From positions 1-41,451 of the forward strand of contig PMSQ01000123.1 of NCBI GenBank assembly GCA_003168355.1: a stretch of DNA of 41,451 nucleotides, in the 5' to 3' direction. Below the pieces are notes generated by a model that was not told the origin of the DNA, made no database searches, and was given only the letters and a program-made list of their open reading frames with translations. Below are positions 1-7,965 of this stretch, one piece after another; positions within the stretch are counted from its first letter, which is position 1; each line of letters starts with the position of its first letter. A program made the position numbers and the translations under genes. This stretch comes from Acidobacteriaceae bacterium (GTDB taxonomy: Bacteria; Acidobacteriota; Terriglobia; Terriglobales; Acidobacteriaceae).

Positions 1-1825
1 ATTGTCCGTCGTAGATGGTGGGGTCGCGGCGGATGTTTAGCTCGAGGGCCGTGTCGGTCGTCCATTTCCACCCAAAGTTGTCATTCCTTACGGCAGCCGA
101 TTTCGATTGGTAGGTGGTGCCCTCAACCCATCCATCGTGTAGCGACTTGCGCCAGAAAGCTTCGAAATCCGCGCCTGTGTGCTGCTTCTGCCAGTACGCG
201 CGTACGAGATCATAGCCTGTGGCGTCAGCTTGACCAGAAAGGAGTGCTACGAATTCCAGCGGGCTCTTTCCGCTGTAAAGCGGAGCAATCAAGGGCTGAA
301 TGATGCTGACCGTACCGTCGTAAGCGCGGGCATCGGCCCAAGCTTCGAGTTCGTGCGCTTGATTGATATGCCACTGACAAAGCTCGGCTGTCTCGTTTTG
401 ATGAAGACCGACATGCACGCGAAGAGGAACTTTGTTGCTCTTAAGCAGGCCGGCAAATTCCAAGTCAGCCGGTGCATCGAAGGCGGGATTGCTTCCTATG
501 ATCGCCAGCAGATCGACTTTGCCGGCACGCATGTCAGCTACGAGGTCTTTCAGGGATTCAGCCTGGCTGAGCGGATTCACATCGACCGGATCAGTGTAGA
601 AAACCGTCTTGCCAACGTTGCCCAGCGCATGATTCACAGCGTGAGCGAAAGCATGCACGACAGGGGACTGATGATCGCCCACAATAACGACGCTAGATCC
701 GGTATGGGCGCGGAGATCTTGAACAATAGGCCCCGACAAACCAGGGTTGTCTCCTACTATACCTCCGGTCGGCGGATTGACGGGCAAATGGCTCGACAGG
801 TTATGAGCAAATTTCTCGATTTCGCTCGCCCGCATTGGCAGACGATGATCCGCCTTCGCGCCCGTCGTCGTCGGCGTGCTCTCCACCACATACAGCCGGT
901 TCATCTTGCCATCGGGATTGCGGCGCTTGGCGAAGTCGCGGATGTAGCGGACATTTCCCGGAAAGCCCGCATACAGAAAATCGGCGTCGAGCGAGACGAT
1001 TACGTCGGCCTTTTCAAAATCGTAGCGCGTCTCGACCGGCTGGCCGAAGGCCAGCTTCGCACCTTCGAGCACGTTATCGCGATTGATGGGCTCGTACACA
1101 TGCCACTTGGCCTGCGGATAAATCTTCAGGAAGTTGCGCAGTTGATCGGCGAGCGTGGGTGAAGAGATGGTCGGCGTGAGAATGCGAATGCCCGCGCCCT
1201 GCAGCGCCTTCTGCGCGGTGAGCGGTCCGCGAATCGCGGTCAGAAACGACTGCCAGGAGCGCTGGTCGCCCATCGACACCACGCTCTGCGAGCGGTCGGG
1301 ATCGTAGAGACCGAGAACGTGGGCCTGCGCAAAAATGTCGGTGCCGCCGAGCGACGCGGGATGCCGGTCGTTGCCCTCGATCTTTGTCGGACGGCCAAGG
1401 TGGCTCTCGACCAGCAGCGGGCTGGCGTATCCGCCTAGCGTCATCGCCGTGGCATAGAACATGGGGCGGCCGGGAATCACGTCCTCGGGCTGGCGGACGT
1501 AGGGAACGATCGGTTCGAGCGGCAGGCGCACGCAGCCCGTCATGCCGGCCAGCGCCATGGACGCGCCCATCACTTTCAGAAAGCCGCGGCGTGAAACGGA
1601 ATCGACCCACTCGGATGCGCCCTTGGGAAATTCGCGGTGCAGCGCTTCCTGGAAGGCGGGGCTACCGGCGAGTTCTTCGAGGCTGCGCCAATATTCCGGG
1701 CCAGCCTTTTCGTTCGCCTCGTTGATTTGCGCGCGGAGGGAATCGAGATCGAGCTTGTCTTTCTTGCTGGGGCAAACGTCTTCGCGCTTTTTCTCCTGAA
1801 ACGCCGTTTTGTTTTGCTCGTCCAT
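1..1825 (-). CDS. actB: ActB, molybdopterin-oxidoreductase-like iron-sulfur subunit of alternative complex III (partial)
   Basis: The reading frame runs from an ATG at 1825 to the left edge without a stop, so the C-terminus is missing. After about 60 residues there is a twin-arginine export signal (RRGFLKVMGAS) followed by a hydrophobic stretch ending in a Cys (MTGC), which could be a lipobox. Just downstream come motifs typical of ActB: VPYVRQPEDVIPGRP and an ATAMTLGGYASPLLVESH-like block, then a molybdopterin-oxidoreductase-like fold. In known complexes ActB faces the periplasm, passes electrons through iron-sulfur clusters and lacks a molybdopterin cofactor; the cluster-binding part lies outside the window. 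It follows actA on the same strand after a 104-base gap holding a two-hairpin repeat. Family call is firm from motifs and neighbour; exact cofactor content cannot be seen. Confidence 0.88.
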   Translation of the reverse strand, partial: MDEQNKTAFQEKKREDVCPSKKDKLDLDSLRAQINEANEKAGPEYWRSLEELAGSPAFQEALHREFPKGASEWVDSVSRRGFLKVMGASMALAGMTGCVRLPLEPIVPYVRQPEDVIPGRPMFYATAMTLGGYASPLLVESHLGRPTKIEGNDRHPASLGGTDIFAQAHVLGLYDPDRSQSVVSMGDQRSWQSFLTAIRGPLTAQKALQGAGIRILTPTISSPTLADQLRNFLKIYPQAKWHVYEPINRDNVLEGAKLAFGQPVETRYDFEKADVIVSLDADFLYAGFPGNVRYIRDFAKRRNPDGKMNRLYVVESTPTTTGAKADHRLPMRASEIEKFAHNLSSHLPVNPPTGGIVGDNPGLSGPIVQDLRAHTGSSVVIVGDHQSPVVHAFAHAVNHALGNVGKTVFYTDPVDVNPLSQAESLKDLVADMRAGKVDLLAIIGSNPAFDAPADLEFAGLLKSNKVPLRVHVGLHQNETAELCQWHINQAHELEAWADARAYDGTVSIIQPLIAPLYSGKSPLEFVALLSGQADATGYDLVRAYWQKQHTGADFEAFWRKSLHDGWVEGTTYQSKSAAVRNDNFGWKWTTDTALELNIRRDPTIYDGQ

Positions 1826-1868
1826 TTCTTTCACCCCTTCGGGGCTGGCCTTCTAAACTTGCCTACTA

Positions 1869-1913
1869 CCCACGGCTTGCGCCGTGGGCTGCATTCTTTT
1901 GCCGCTTCGCGGC
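1869..1913. repeat. Two-hairpin element between actA and actB
   Basis: A perfect 8-bp stem (arms CCCACGGC and GCCGTGGG around TTGC, 1869-1888) is followed after 12 bases by a 5-bp stem (GCCGC-TTC-GCGGC, 1901-1913). It sits inside a transcription unit between two co-directional respiratory genes, so it could act on mRNA stability or stoichiometry, but its layout resembles repeats at 7757-7801 and 26104-26160, which favours a dispersed element. Confidence 0.75.
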
Positions 1914-1929
1914 TGCCTTTTCATTCATA

Positions 1930-2628
1930 CTATCGGTGGCACGTGCTGCAACTGGTAATGTCGGTCACGCCGCGAACGTTGTACTTTTTCACCAGCGCCG
2001 CGCCCAAATCGATTTGATCCGTATAGCTTTGTCCATCTACTACCACAGGGCTTGCACTCGTCGGCTGCTGGTAGCGCATGTTGAATACCTGATCGCGCGG
2101 GCGCAGATTTTTCTCCGGCGCGCGGTGGCAACTCAGACACCACTCCATTTGCAACGATTCCTGCTGGTACATCAGCGGCATCTGGTCGACCGGACCGTGA
2201 CAGGTGTTGCAACCGACGCCCTTATTGATATGAATGCTGTGATTGAAATAGACGAAGTCGGGAAGCTGGTTCACTCGCGTCCACTGCAGCGACTGGCCGG
2301 AGCGGTAGCTGGCGCGCACAGGCTCCAGCAACTGGGCATTGGTCCAGATCTGCGAGTGGCAGTTCATGCAGGTTTTGGTGGGAGGGATGCCGGCGAAGCT
2401 GGACGTCTCCACCGAGGTGTGACAGTAGCGGCAATCGATACCGAGTCCAGAAACGTGATGCTGGTGGCTGAAGGGCACGGGCTGCGGCTTGCGCACCCCC
2501 GCATAAGTGACATAAGGCGAACGCTGGACTTCCATCGCGACCCAACCGAGCGCAGCAACAACAAACACCGCGCCAAAAATCGTGGCCCGGGACAGGGTGT
2601 TAGTACTGCGATGAAAAATCTGCGGCAT
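1930..2628 (-). CDS. actA: ActA, pentaheme cytochrome c subunit of alternative complex III
   Basis: The 232-residue protein has one N-terminal membrane segment (about residues 15-33) that would anchor it with the remainder outside the cytoplasm. Five CXXCH heme-binding motifs are present: CRYCH (66-70), CMNCH (87-91), CNTCH (140-144), CLSCH (164-168) and CSTCH (227-231), the last almost at the C-terminus. Several extra His residues (SHQHH, FNHSIHI) can serve as distal ligands. ActA-type multiheme cytochromes accept electrons from the iron-sulfur subunit of the quinol:acceptor oxidoreductase and deliver them to an oxidase or cytochrome. It is upstream of actB on the same strand, the standard act order, and has a promoter at 2754-2782. 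Other multiheme c7-like cytochromes are possible, but context makes ActA very likely. Confidence 0.9.
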   Translation of the reverse strand: MPQIFHRSTNTLSRATIFGAVFVVAALGWVAMEVQRSPYVTYAGVRKPQPVPFSHQHHVSGLGIDCRYCHTSVETSSFAGIPPTKTCMNCHSQIWTNAQLLEPVRASYRSGQSLQWTRVNQLPDFVYFNHSIHINKGVGCNTCHGPVDQMPLMYQQESLQMEWCLSCHRAPEKNLRPRDQVFNMRYQQPTSASPVVVDGQSYTDQIDLGAALVKKYNVRGVTDITSCSTCHR

Positions 2629-2753
2629 GCTTACGTACGAGCTTTAGAAAGTATGAACGAGACCCAGCAGATCCCCAAGTTTATGGAGCGCAAAGGTTTC
2701 GACGCAAAGGAAAACACCCACTGATTTTCTCGCGTCAGCTATGGAAACTGGAG

Positions 2754-2782
2754 ATTATAAATACTTCAGGATCAGTTGTCGC
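2754..2782 (-). promoter_or_regulatory. Sigma70-type promoter for the act operon
   Basis: On the minus strand a perfect TATAAT (2754-2759) lies 17 bases downstream of GCGACA (2777-2782), a 4-of-6 match to TTGACA. The predicted transcript start near 2747 leaves a leader of roughly 120 bases before actA. The rest of the 2629-2873 gap shows no gene. Confidence 0.55.
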
Positions 2783-2873
2783 GTATTTTCGCGCATGAAG
2801 GGAAAAAATTCCCGGAATTGAACAAAGACATGTTCCTTCTTCACGACCGAGCCACGTGCATTCACTTGGCATC

Positions 2874-4319
2874 CTAGCGCAGATTCATCACCAACAGTTT
2901 TGGTTCGGTCATTTCCTCGATGGCGTAGCGCAGCCCTTCGCGGCCCAGGCCGGAATCCTTTACGCCACCGTAAGGCATCTGATCGATGCGGAACGATGGA
3001 ATATCGCCCGCGATCAGCGCCCCGACCTCGAGTTCGTCGTAGGCCTGGAAGAGCAACTTCACGTCGCGGGTAAACAGGCCCGCCTGCAGGCCATAGTTGG
3101 AATTGTTGATGCGGCGCAGGGCCTGGTCAAAGTTCTCGTACGGCTCCACGGTAACGACGGGGCCAAAGATCTCCTGGCAATTCACTTTCATCTCGGGTTT
3201 GGTGCCGGTCAATACCGTAGGAGCAACGATGGAACCTTTGCGGCCGCCTCCGCACAACAAGCGAGCGCCGGCGCGGACTGCTTGCTCCACCCAACTGGTG
3301 ACGCGGACGGCGTCGCTCTCACGGATCAGCGGACCAACGTCGGTCGATTCCGCCATGGGATCGCCAGTTTTCAGGTTCTTGACGCCGTCGACCAGGAGAT
3401 CGGTGAACTTGCCGTAGACCGACTGCTGCACCAGAATGCGCTGCACGGAAATGCAGGTCTGCCCGGCATAGGCGAAGCCGCCGGTGAGGCAGCGCTCGGC
3501 GGCATAGGGGAGATCAGCATCGCTATGCACGATGGCGCCGGCGTTGCCACCCAGTTCCAGCGCGACTTTCTTTTTGCCGGCGCGGCGTTTGATGTCCCAG
3601 CCCACGGGCACGCTGCCGGTGAAGCTGATCAGCTTGATGCGTTCGTCGGTGACCAGAAGGCTGGCGTCATCGTTCGAGAGCGGGAGGACATTGAGACCGC
3701 CATCGGGCCAGCCCGCCTGCTGCACGCATTCCGCCAGCAACAGCGAGCACAGCGGAGTTTGCGGCGCGGGCTTCAATACCATCGAACAACCTGCGGCGAT
3801 GGCCGGCGCTACTTTGTGCGCGACCAGGTTCAGCGGGAAATTGAAGGGCGTAATGCCTGCGATGGGACCGAGCGGAAAGCGTTTCACCATGCCCCATCGG
3901 CCAGCGGTCGATTCCTGCCAGTCGAGGGGGAGATATTCTCCGTAGATGCGAGTGGCTTCTTCGGCGGCAACATTGAAGATAAACACGGCGCGGTCCACTT
4001 CGATGCGCGCCAGTTTGATGGGCTTGCCGGCCTCCTGAGCCAGGGTGCGGGAGAATTCGTCACGGCGCTCGGCAATCGACTGCGCTACGCGCCGCAGCAC
4101 GCGCTGCCGCTCGAAGGCAGGCAGACGGCGGGTGGTGCCAAAGGCTTTCACGGCTGCGGCAATGGCTGCCTCGGCGTGCTCGCGGCGCGCCTGCGTCACT
4201 CGGCCGATCACGCTGCCATCGAAGGGGGCGCGGATTTCTACGATGTCGCCGTCTTCCATCCAACGGCCGTCGACAAAGAAACCGTGGGTTGCGACTGGGG
4301 CGAGGGTGAGTTCCGGCAT
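2874..4319 (-). CDS. NAD(P)-dependent aldehyde dehydrogenase
   Basis: The protein has 481 residues, a normal length for the aldehyde dehydrogenase superfamily, which oxidises aldehydes to acids (or acyl thioesters) with NAD(P)+. Catalytic landmarks are the active-site Cys289 in the YAGQTCISVQR stretch, the general base Glu255 in VALELGGNA, and Asn160 in GITPFNFPLN. The cofactor-fold motif FTGSVPVG and the C-terminal PYGGVKDSGLGREG are also present. I place the start at 4319 because GGAGGT lies 7 bases upstream; the frame is open for 31 more codons but those are unlike the family. Sequence style resembles the lactaldehyde/non-phosphorylating glyceraldehyde-3-phosphate dehydrogenase branch, but the substrate cannot be fixed. 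The gene is transcribed away from the amidase at 4467. Confidence 0.92.
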   Translation of the reverse strand: MPELTLAPVATHGFFVDGRWMEDGDIVEIRAPFDGSVIGRVTQARREHAEAAIAAAVKAFGTTRRLPAFERQRVLRRVAQSIAERRDEFSRTLAQEAGKPIKLARIEVDRAVFIFNVAAEEATRIYGEYLPLDWQESTAGRWGMVKRFPLGPIAGITPFNFPLNLVAHKVAPAIAAGCSMVLKPAPQTPLCSLLLAECVQQAGWPDGGLNVLPLSNDDASLLVTDERIKLISFTGSVPVGWDIKRRAGKKKVALELGGNAGAIVHSDADLPYAAERCLTGGFAYAGQTCISVQRILVQQSVYGKFTDLLVDGVKNLKTGDPMAESTDVGPLIRESDAVRVTSWVEQAVRAGARLLCGGGRKGSIVAPTVLTGTKPEMKVNCQEIFGPVVTVEPYENFDQALRRINNSNYGLQAGLFTRDVKLLFQAYDELEVGALIAGDIPSFRIDQMPYGGVKDSGLGREGLRYAIEEMTEPKLLVMNLR

Positions 4320-4349
4320 TTTCGGGACCTCCTTCGTGCAGCGATTTTG

Positions 4350-4355
4350 ATTATA
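4350..4355 (-). promoter_or_regulatory. Probable -10 box of the aldehyde dehydrogenase gene
   Basis: A perfect TATAAT on the minus strand, giving a leader of about 24 bases that includes the GGAGGT ribosome site. No good -35 hexamer lies at the right distance. Confidence 0.4.
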
Positions 4356-4397
4356 GGCTTGGGCTGGTGGTTGCTTTTTCTTGAAAGCAAGATCTCT

Positions 4398-4427
4398 AAA
4401 CACAGAGAACACAGGGTCACACAGAGG
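4398..4427. repeat. CACAGAG-type dispersed repeat
   Basis: A run of near-repeats of CACAGAG/CACAGGG between divergent genes. A similar sequence lies at 13563-13587 after purM, suggesting a small dispersed family. Confidence 0.45.
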
Positions 4428-4466
4428 TCTGGCTTGGTTCTACTACAATGAAGGCCGTTAACGACA

Positions 4467-5837
4467 ATGCCTACTCTGGAAACTATCATTGAGCTTGCGG
4501 CGCGCCTGCGGCGGAAGGATGTTTCTCCGCTGGAGGTGACGCGGGATTGCCTTGATCGCATCGAGAAGCTCAACCCCACGCTGAATGCCTTCATTACCGT
4601 GACTGCGGAGTCTGCGCTGGCAGAGGCGCGGGCTGCCGAGGCTGAGATCTCGCGCGGGCAGTGGCGCGGGCCGCTGCATGGGATTCCGATTGCCTTGAAG
4701 GATCTGATCGATACCGCGGGCACACGCACAACCGCTGCCAGCGCGCTCTTTCAGGATCGCGTCCCTGCCGAGGATGCGGAAGTGGTACAGCGGCTGCGGC
4801 GGGCGGGCGCGGTGATTCTGGGTAAGAACAATCTGCATGAGTTTGCTTACGGAGGAAGCTCGCTGGTGAGTTTTTTCGGCGATGTTCATAATCCTCTGAA
4901 TGCGTCGCACATTGCGGGAGGATCGTCGGGAGGTTCGGCGGCGGCCGTTGCCGCCGGGCTTTGCTATGCAGCGATTGGGACGGATACGGCTGGCTCGATC
5001 CGGGAACCGGCTGCGCTGTGCGGGTGCGTGGGGATCAAGCCGACTTATGGACGCGTGTCCGCGCGCGGTGTGATTCCGCTTTCGTGGTCGCTGGATCATG
5101 TTGGACCGCTCGCCGCAACCGTCAGCGATGCGGCTGTGGTGCTGCAGGCTATCGCGGGATACGATGCGCTCGATGTGGGCAGTACTGATGTTCCTGTGGC
5201 CGATTATGTTTCCGCGTTGCGCGACGGGGCGAAGAAGCTTCGCGTTGGAATTCCGCGGGCTTATTTTTATGATGAGCTTGACTGTGAAGTCGGCGCAGCG
5301 GTGGAGCAGGCTCTGGGCGTGATCGGCACGCTGGTGGCGGATGTTCGGGACGTGCAGATCGAGGTGACTACGGACCGCACTGTGCAGGCTGCCGAGTCTT
5401 ATGCTTATCACGCTGACCATGTTGCGCGGACTCCTGAGTTGTGCCAGCCGGAGACTTTGCGGCGCATTCGCTCCGGAGCGAATATTTCGGCGGCGGAATA
5501 TATTCAGCGGCGGCGCGAGCTGGATCAGGCTCGGCGATGCATTCAAAATATTTTTGCCGAAGTGGATTTGCTGGTTACGCCTACGATGCCGATCCCGGCG
5601 CCGGCGATTGCCGATTTGAAAAAGGACCCCGATGCTCTGCGTCCGGCGGAACTTAGGTTGCTGCGCAACACGCGGCCGTTCAATGTGTGGGGACTGCCTG
5701 CGATCTCTGTGCCTTGCGGCTTTACGAAGAGCGGGCTGCCGATTGGGTTGCAGATCGCGGGGGCGCACTGGCGGGAGGATCTGGTGCTGCGGCTGGCTTA
5801 CGCTTACGAGCAGGCTGTGAATTTCTCAGCGAAATAA
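4467..5837 (+). CDS. Amidase-signature hydrolase (GatA-like)
   Basis: This 456-residue protein belongs to the amidase signature family, which hydrolyses carboxamides with a Ser-cisSer-Lys triad. The triad is visible as Lys78 (IALKDLID), Ser153 (in the GGSSGGSAAA glycine/serine loop) and Ser177 (GTDTAGSIRE). The length and the motif GCVGIKPTYGRVS resemble GatA, the glutaminase subunit of the tRNA-dependent amidotransferase, but no gatB or gatC is nearby and the C-terminal third is shorter than typical GatA, so a stand-alone amidase is more likely. The start ATG at 4467 has only a poor ribosome site; a TACAAT -10-like box at 4443-4448 would leave a very short leader. It is divergent from the aldehyde dehydrogenase. 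Confidence 0.88.
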   Translation: MPTLETIIELAARLRRKDVSPLEVTRDCLDRIEKLNPTLNAFITVTAESALAEARAAEAEISRGQWRGPLHGIPIALKDLIDTAGTRTTAASALFQDRVPAEDAEVVQRLRRAGAVILGKNNLHEFAYGGSSLVSFFGDVHNPLNASHIAGGSSGGSAAAVAAGLCYAAIGTDTAGSIREPAALCGCVGIKPTYGRVSARGVIPLSWSLDHVGPLAATVSDAAVVLQAIAGYDALDVGSTDVPVADYVSALRDGAKKLRVGIPRAYFYDELDCEVGAAVEQALGVIGTLVADVRDVQIEVTTDRTVQAAESYAYHADHVARTPELCQPETLRRIRSGANISAAEYIQRRRELDQARRCIQNIFAEVDLLVTPTMPIPAPAIADLKKDPDALRPAELRLLRNTRPFNVWGLPAISVPCGFTKSGLPIGLQIAGAHWREDLVLRLAYAYEQAVNFSAK

Positions 5838-6067
5838 TTCTCGACGGGCTGCGGAGTCCGGGATTGTCATGGGCCGTGTGGACCTCGGCTTTGGGGGCAC
5901 CCCCACCCCCTCGGGTGTTTTGGAATCATCCCCGTAGCGCGAAATTCTTTGCAAAATACGATTTTCAAAGAGGTCGCCTGGATGGGGCGGATTCTTCATG
6001 GGCATTTCGCCCTCTTAATGTGTCGAGAGCAGAGACTGGGCTGGGTCAACTCCTCCTCCTACGGGCC
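5838..6067. other. Intergenic gap, no gene seen
   Basis: Contains a G/C-run stretch (GGGGGC followed by CCCCCACCCCC near 5893-5910) that could form a short stem and lies between convergent transcription units. No convincing coding frame. Confidence 0.4.
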
Positions 6068-6530
6068 CTATTTCTGAGGAGGGGGTACCGAAGGCGGCTT
6101 CGTCTTGGGCTTTGGCTCCGGGGTCAACTGATATAGGTACTGGGTGAACCGAATGTCTTTTACGGCTGCGGCCTTACGCATCGCCTGCTCGAACGCGTTT
6201 CGGTCCGGGCCGAACTGTAGTCCGTGGTAAATCTGGATCGATTTAGGATCGGTGACTGTGTAAGAAATGGCATAGCCAATCGGCACACCGTTTTCGAGTT
6301 GCCCAGGCAAGGAAAGCACCTCTACAGTCCAGCAGGCAGCGTGACTACTCGCATAGAACTCGAAATCTCCGGAGAGTGTGACCGCTGTCGCGAGCGGGTC
6401 TTTGGCGAGGCCGTCGGTTCCCGCTGACTCATCGCCGGGGGAAAAAGCGACAGGGTTTTCCCGAAGTCGCGTTTTGCGCTGCGGCTGAGTGCACGATCAG
6501 CAGAAGAAAAATCAGCCAGACTCGTTTCAT
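6068..6530 (-). pseudogene. Frameshifted small secreted protein of unknown function
   Basis: Two frames are needed to read one protein. The frame from the ATG at 6530 gives a good signal peptide (starts MKRVWLIFLLLIVHSAAA, ending with an AQ cleavage site) but stops at 6429 after 33 codons. A second frame, open from 6496 to 6068, contains NPVAFSPGDE, FEFYASSHAACWTVEVLSLPG and ends in a Lys/Pro-rich tail (KPKTKPPSVPPPQK); it has no ATG, GTG or TTG until residue codons near 6319, well inside the conserved-looking part. A one-base change in the T5C5 tract at about 6439-6448 would join them. Either a decayed gene or a sequencing error. Function unknown. Confidence 0.6.
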
Positions 6531-6718
6531 CGCTCCTCCATTGGAGGCCTAGGCCGGGCCTGCACGATGTGTACTTTTACTTTCCTCTGACACACATGCG
6601 GGTGTAGGCCGGAGTCTTCGTGGCGCGGCTTGGGGTCGGACTCGAAGCCGCGCATCTCGCATTGGTAGTAGACCGTCTTGGTATCCTTACCTTCAGCTCT
6701 CGTAAAGATAGCCTGCAT
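6527..6718 (-). CDS. Possible small hypothetical protein
   Basis: A 63-codon frame from an ATG at 6718 (GGAG five bases upstream) whose TGA stop overlaps the ATG of the frameshifted secreted protein at 6530 as ATGA, an arrangement typical of coupled genes. The middle part (about YYQCEMRGFESDPKPRH) uses G/C-ending codons like local genes. No family is recognised and the frame could be accidental. Confidence 0.3.
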   Translation of the reverse strand: MQAIFTRAEGKDTKTVYYQCEMRGFESDPKPRHEDSGLHPHVCQRKVKVHIVQARPRPPMEER

Positions 6719-7019
6719 TCTACTCCGACGATTCCCACCCGACTCACCATTCGGGAGCACATTGTCTGTCCTTCGCACGATCCTCTCACCTCTCAGCCCA
6801 CCGCGCGGCAGCAAAGGTTGAGATGTTGGTTTGGATGCATTTCCTCCTGAGCGGTGCTAGGCTCAGTACGGGGTGTCTGCATGACAAGAGAAACCAGCGT
6901 CGGCGATGTGACGAGACGGATCCAGGAGATCGACAAAACGAAGGGGCCAGGGCCCTTGGCAGGGATGTTCCCGATCCGGCCCCGACGCCTGATCCAGAGG
7001 ACCTAGAGGATGAGCCGGT
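6719..7019. other. Gap with only a doubtful short ORF
   Basis: On the plus strand an ATG at 6881 opens a 41-codon frame ending at 7006 (begins MTRETSVGDV). It lacks a ribosome site and any recognisable motif. Nothing else is supported here. Confidence 0.25.
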
Positions 7020-7559
7020 CTAGCTTCGTGGTTTAAGCTTGGTGACAAGATCAGTTAGGATTGCTGTCAACTCCCGGCCCTGATCCCTGATAAAAGTGCG
7101 CACGTCAATGGGCTCAAACCTGTCCTTGGTGCCTTCAGACTCACTACGGAGTTGGAAGCCGTCCTGGGTCAGGCTCATCCGCGAAATGAAGTGGAACGAG
7201 TGCTTCTGCTTCCCCTCGTTTTTCTTGGTTGGGTGTCCAGTCGCCCTGTTCCTAGTCTCTCGAATTTGTTTAAGAGCGTCATTTGACGCGAAAGTCTGAT
7301 TCAAAGCTTGAAAGAGGTGCATGGCGGCATACTGCTGGACAAATAGCACTTGGAGAATTCCGTAAACCTTTGTGTAGCATTCGCCGCTGCTGGGCTCTGC
7401 CGTTGATGAGAAATAAGAATCGAGAGCGAGTTGGCAGTCCTCGATCACGTCCAAGCTGCTACGGATCTGGCTGCTAGCTTTTTCATTACGGGCCTCCTCG
7501 GTCAGAAGGTCCTCTTGAATGAGCTTTCTGATCTCTTCGCAAGAATCACCAATGTTCAT
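7020..7559 (-). CDS. HEPN-like helical protein of unknown function
   Basis: The 179-residue protein appears almost entirely helical and has no signal peptide or membrane segment. At residues 100-111 it carries RETRNRATGHPT; the R103-N-R-A-T-G-H109 pattern matches the Rx4-6H signature of HEPN domains, which occur in RNases of toxin-antitoxin and defence systems and in some inactive partners. The start ATG at 7559 has GGGAG eight bases upstream. Codon use looks more AT-tolerant than in the flanking genes, and it stands alone beside a decayed gene and a repeat-rich gap, consistent with acquisition by transfer. The HEPN assignment rests on one motif and the helical character, so it is tentative; no nucleotidyltransferase partner is adjacent. 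Confidence 0.5.
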   Translation of the reverse strand: MNIGDSCEEIRKLIQEDLLTEEARNEKASSQIRSSLDVIEDCQLALDSYFSSTAEPSSGECYTKVYGILQVLFVQQYAAMHLFQALNQTFASNDALKQIRETRNRATGHPTKKNEGKQKHSFHFISRMSLTQDGFQLRSESEGTKDRFEPIDVRTFIRDQGRELTAILTDLVTKLKPRS

Positions 7560-7756
7560 AGGCCTCTCCCATCTTCTTCAAGGTCCCATTCACGCGCCGT
7601 AGGGCATCACACTGTGCGCATATCGAGGCGCTCGCTTAGCGCTTTCAGGGCGGCGGCGATGCTGCCGACGCGTGAGGTGTGCTGGACATTTGGTGAGGCG
7701 GTTGACTCCTGCGGTGCCGTCCCCTTCGGGACTTGTTCTGTCTTTTTGCACTTGTA

Positions 7757-7801
7757 CCCGGCACTTCCGTGCCGGGCTACTATAGGCCGCCCCTCCGGGG
7801 C
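7757..7801. repeat. Two-hairpin element
   Basis: Perfect 8-bp stem (arms CCCGGCAC and GTGCCGGG, loop TTCC, 7757-7776), then a 5-bp stem (GCCCC-TCC-GGGGC, 7789-7801). The order, spacing and flanks (TACC before, CT after the first stem, T-rich tail) parallel the element at 1869-1913, although stem sequences differ. Confidence 0.7.
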
Positions 7802-7891
7802 TTGTTTTGGTTCCACCTCTACCCCCGGCTTGCGCGCCTGGTGCAGCAAGGTCGAGAACTGGCGCGGCCTGCCGCCGTGGATGAGAAGGCT

Positions 7892-7937
7892 GTCGAGCTG
7901 CGCTCGACTGGACAGCCGAGGGCGGCTGTCCCCACAT
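7892..7937 (+). repeat. REP-like element copy A
   Basis: A variable 7-bp hairpin (GTCGAGC-TGC-GCTCGAC, 7892-7908), then the conserved palindrome with arms GGACAGCCG and CGGCTGTCC around AGGG (7910-7931), then the tail CCACAT. Same layout as copies near the RAYT gene at 16929. Confidence 0.85.
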
Positions 7938-7965
7938 GAGCATCTTCGCAAGCCGGAGTCCTCTT

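Larger units (their letters stand above)
7560..7965. other. Repeat-rich intergenic region
   Basis: About 400 bases with no credible gene. It holds a two-hairpin element at 7757-7801 and a REP-like element at 7892-7937, described separately. Overlapping open frames on both strands here are by-products of palindromic GC-rich sequence. Confidence 0.6.

Noticed and set aside
179..1162. A 327-codon plus-strand frame at the left end
   Set aside because: It is antisense to the ActB frame, which has a Tat signal and family motifs.
2856..4451. A 531-codon open frame opposite the aldehyde dehydrogenase
   Set aside because: Antisense by-product of GC-rich codons; the minus strand carries catalytic Cys/Glu motifs.
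4458..5768. A 436-codon frame opposite the amidase, rich in Arg and His
   Set aside because: Composition is typical of an antisense shadow and it has no domain; the plus strand has the amidase triad.
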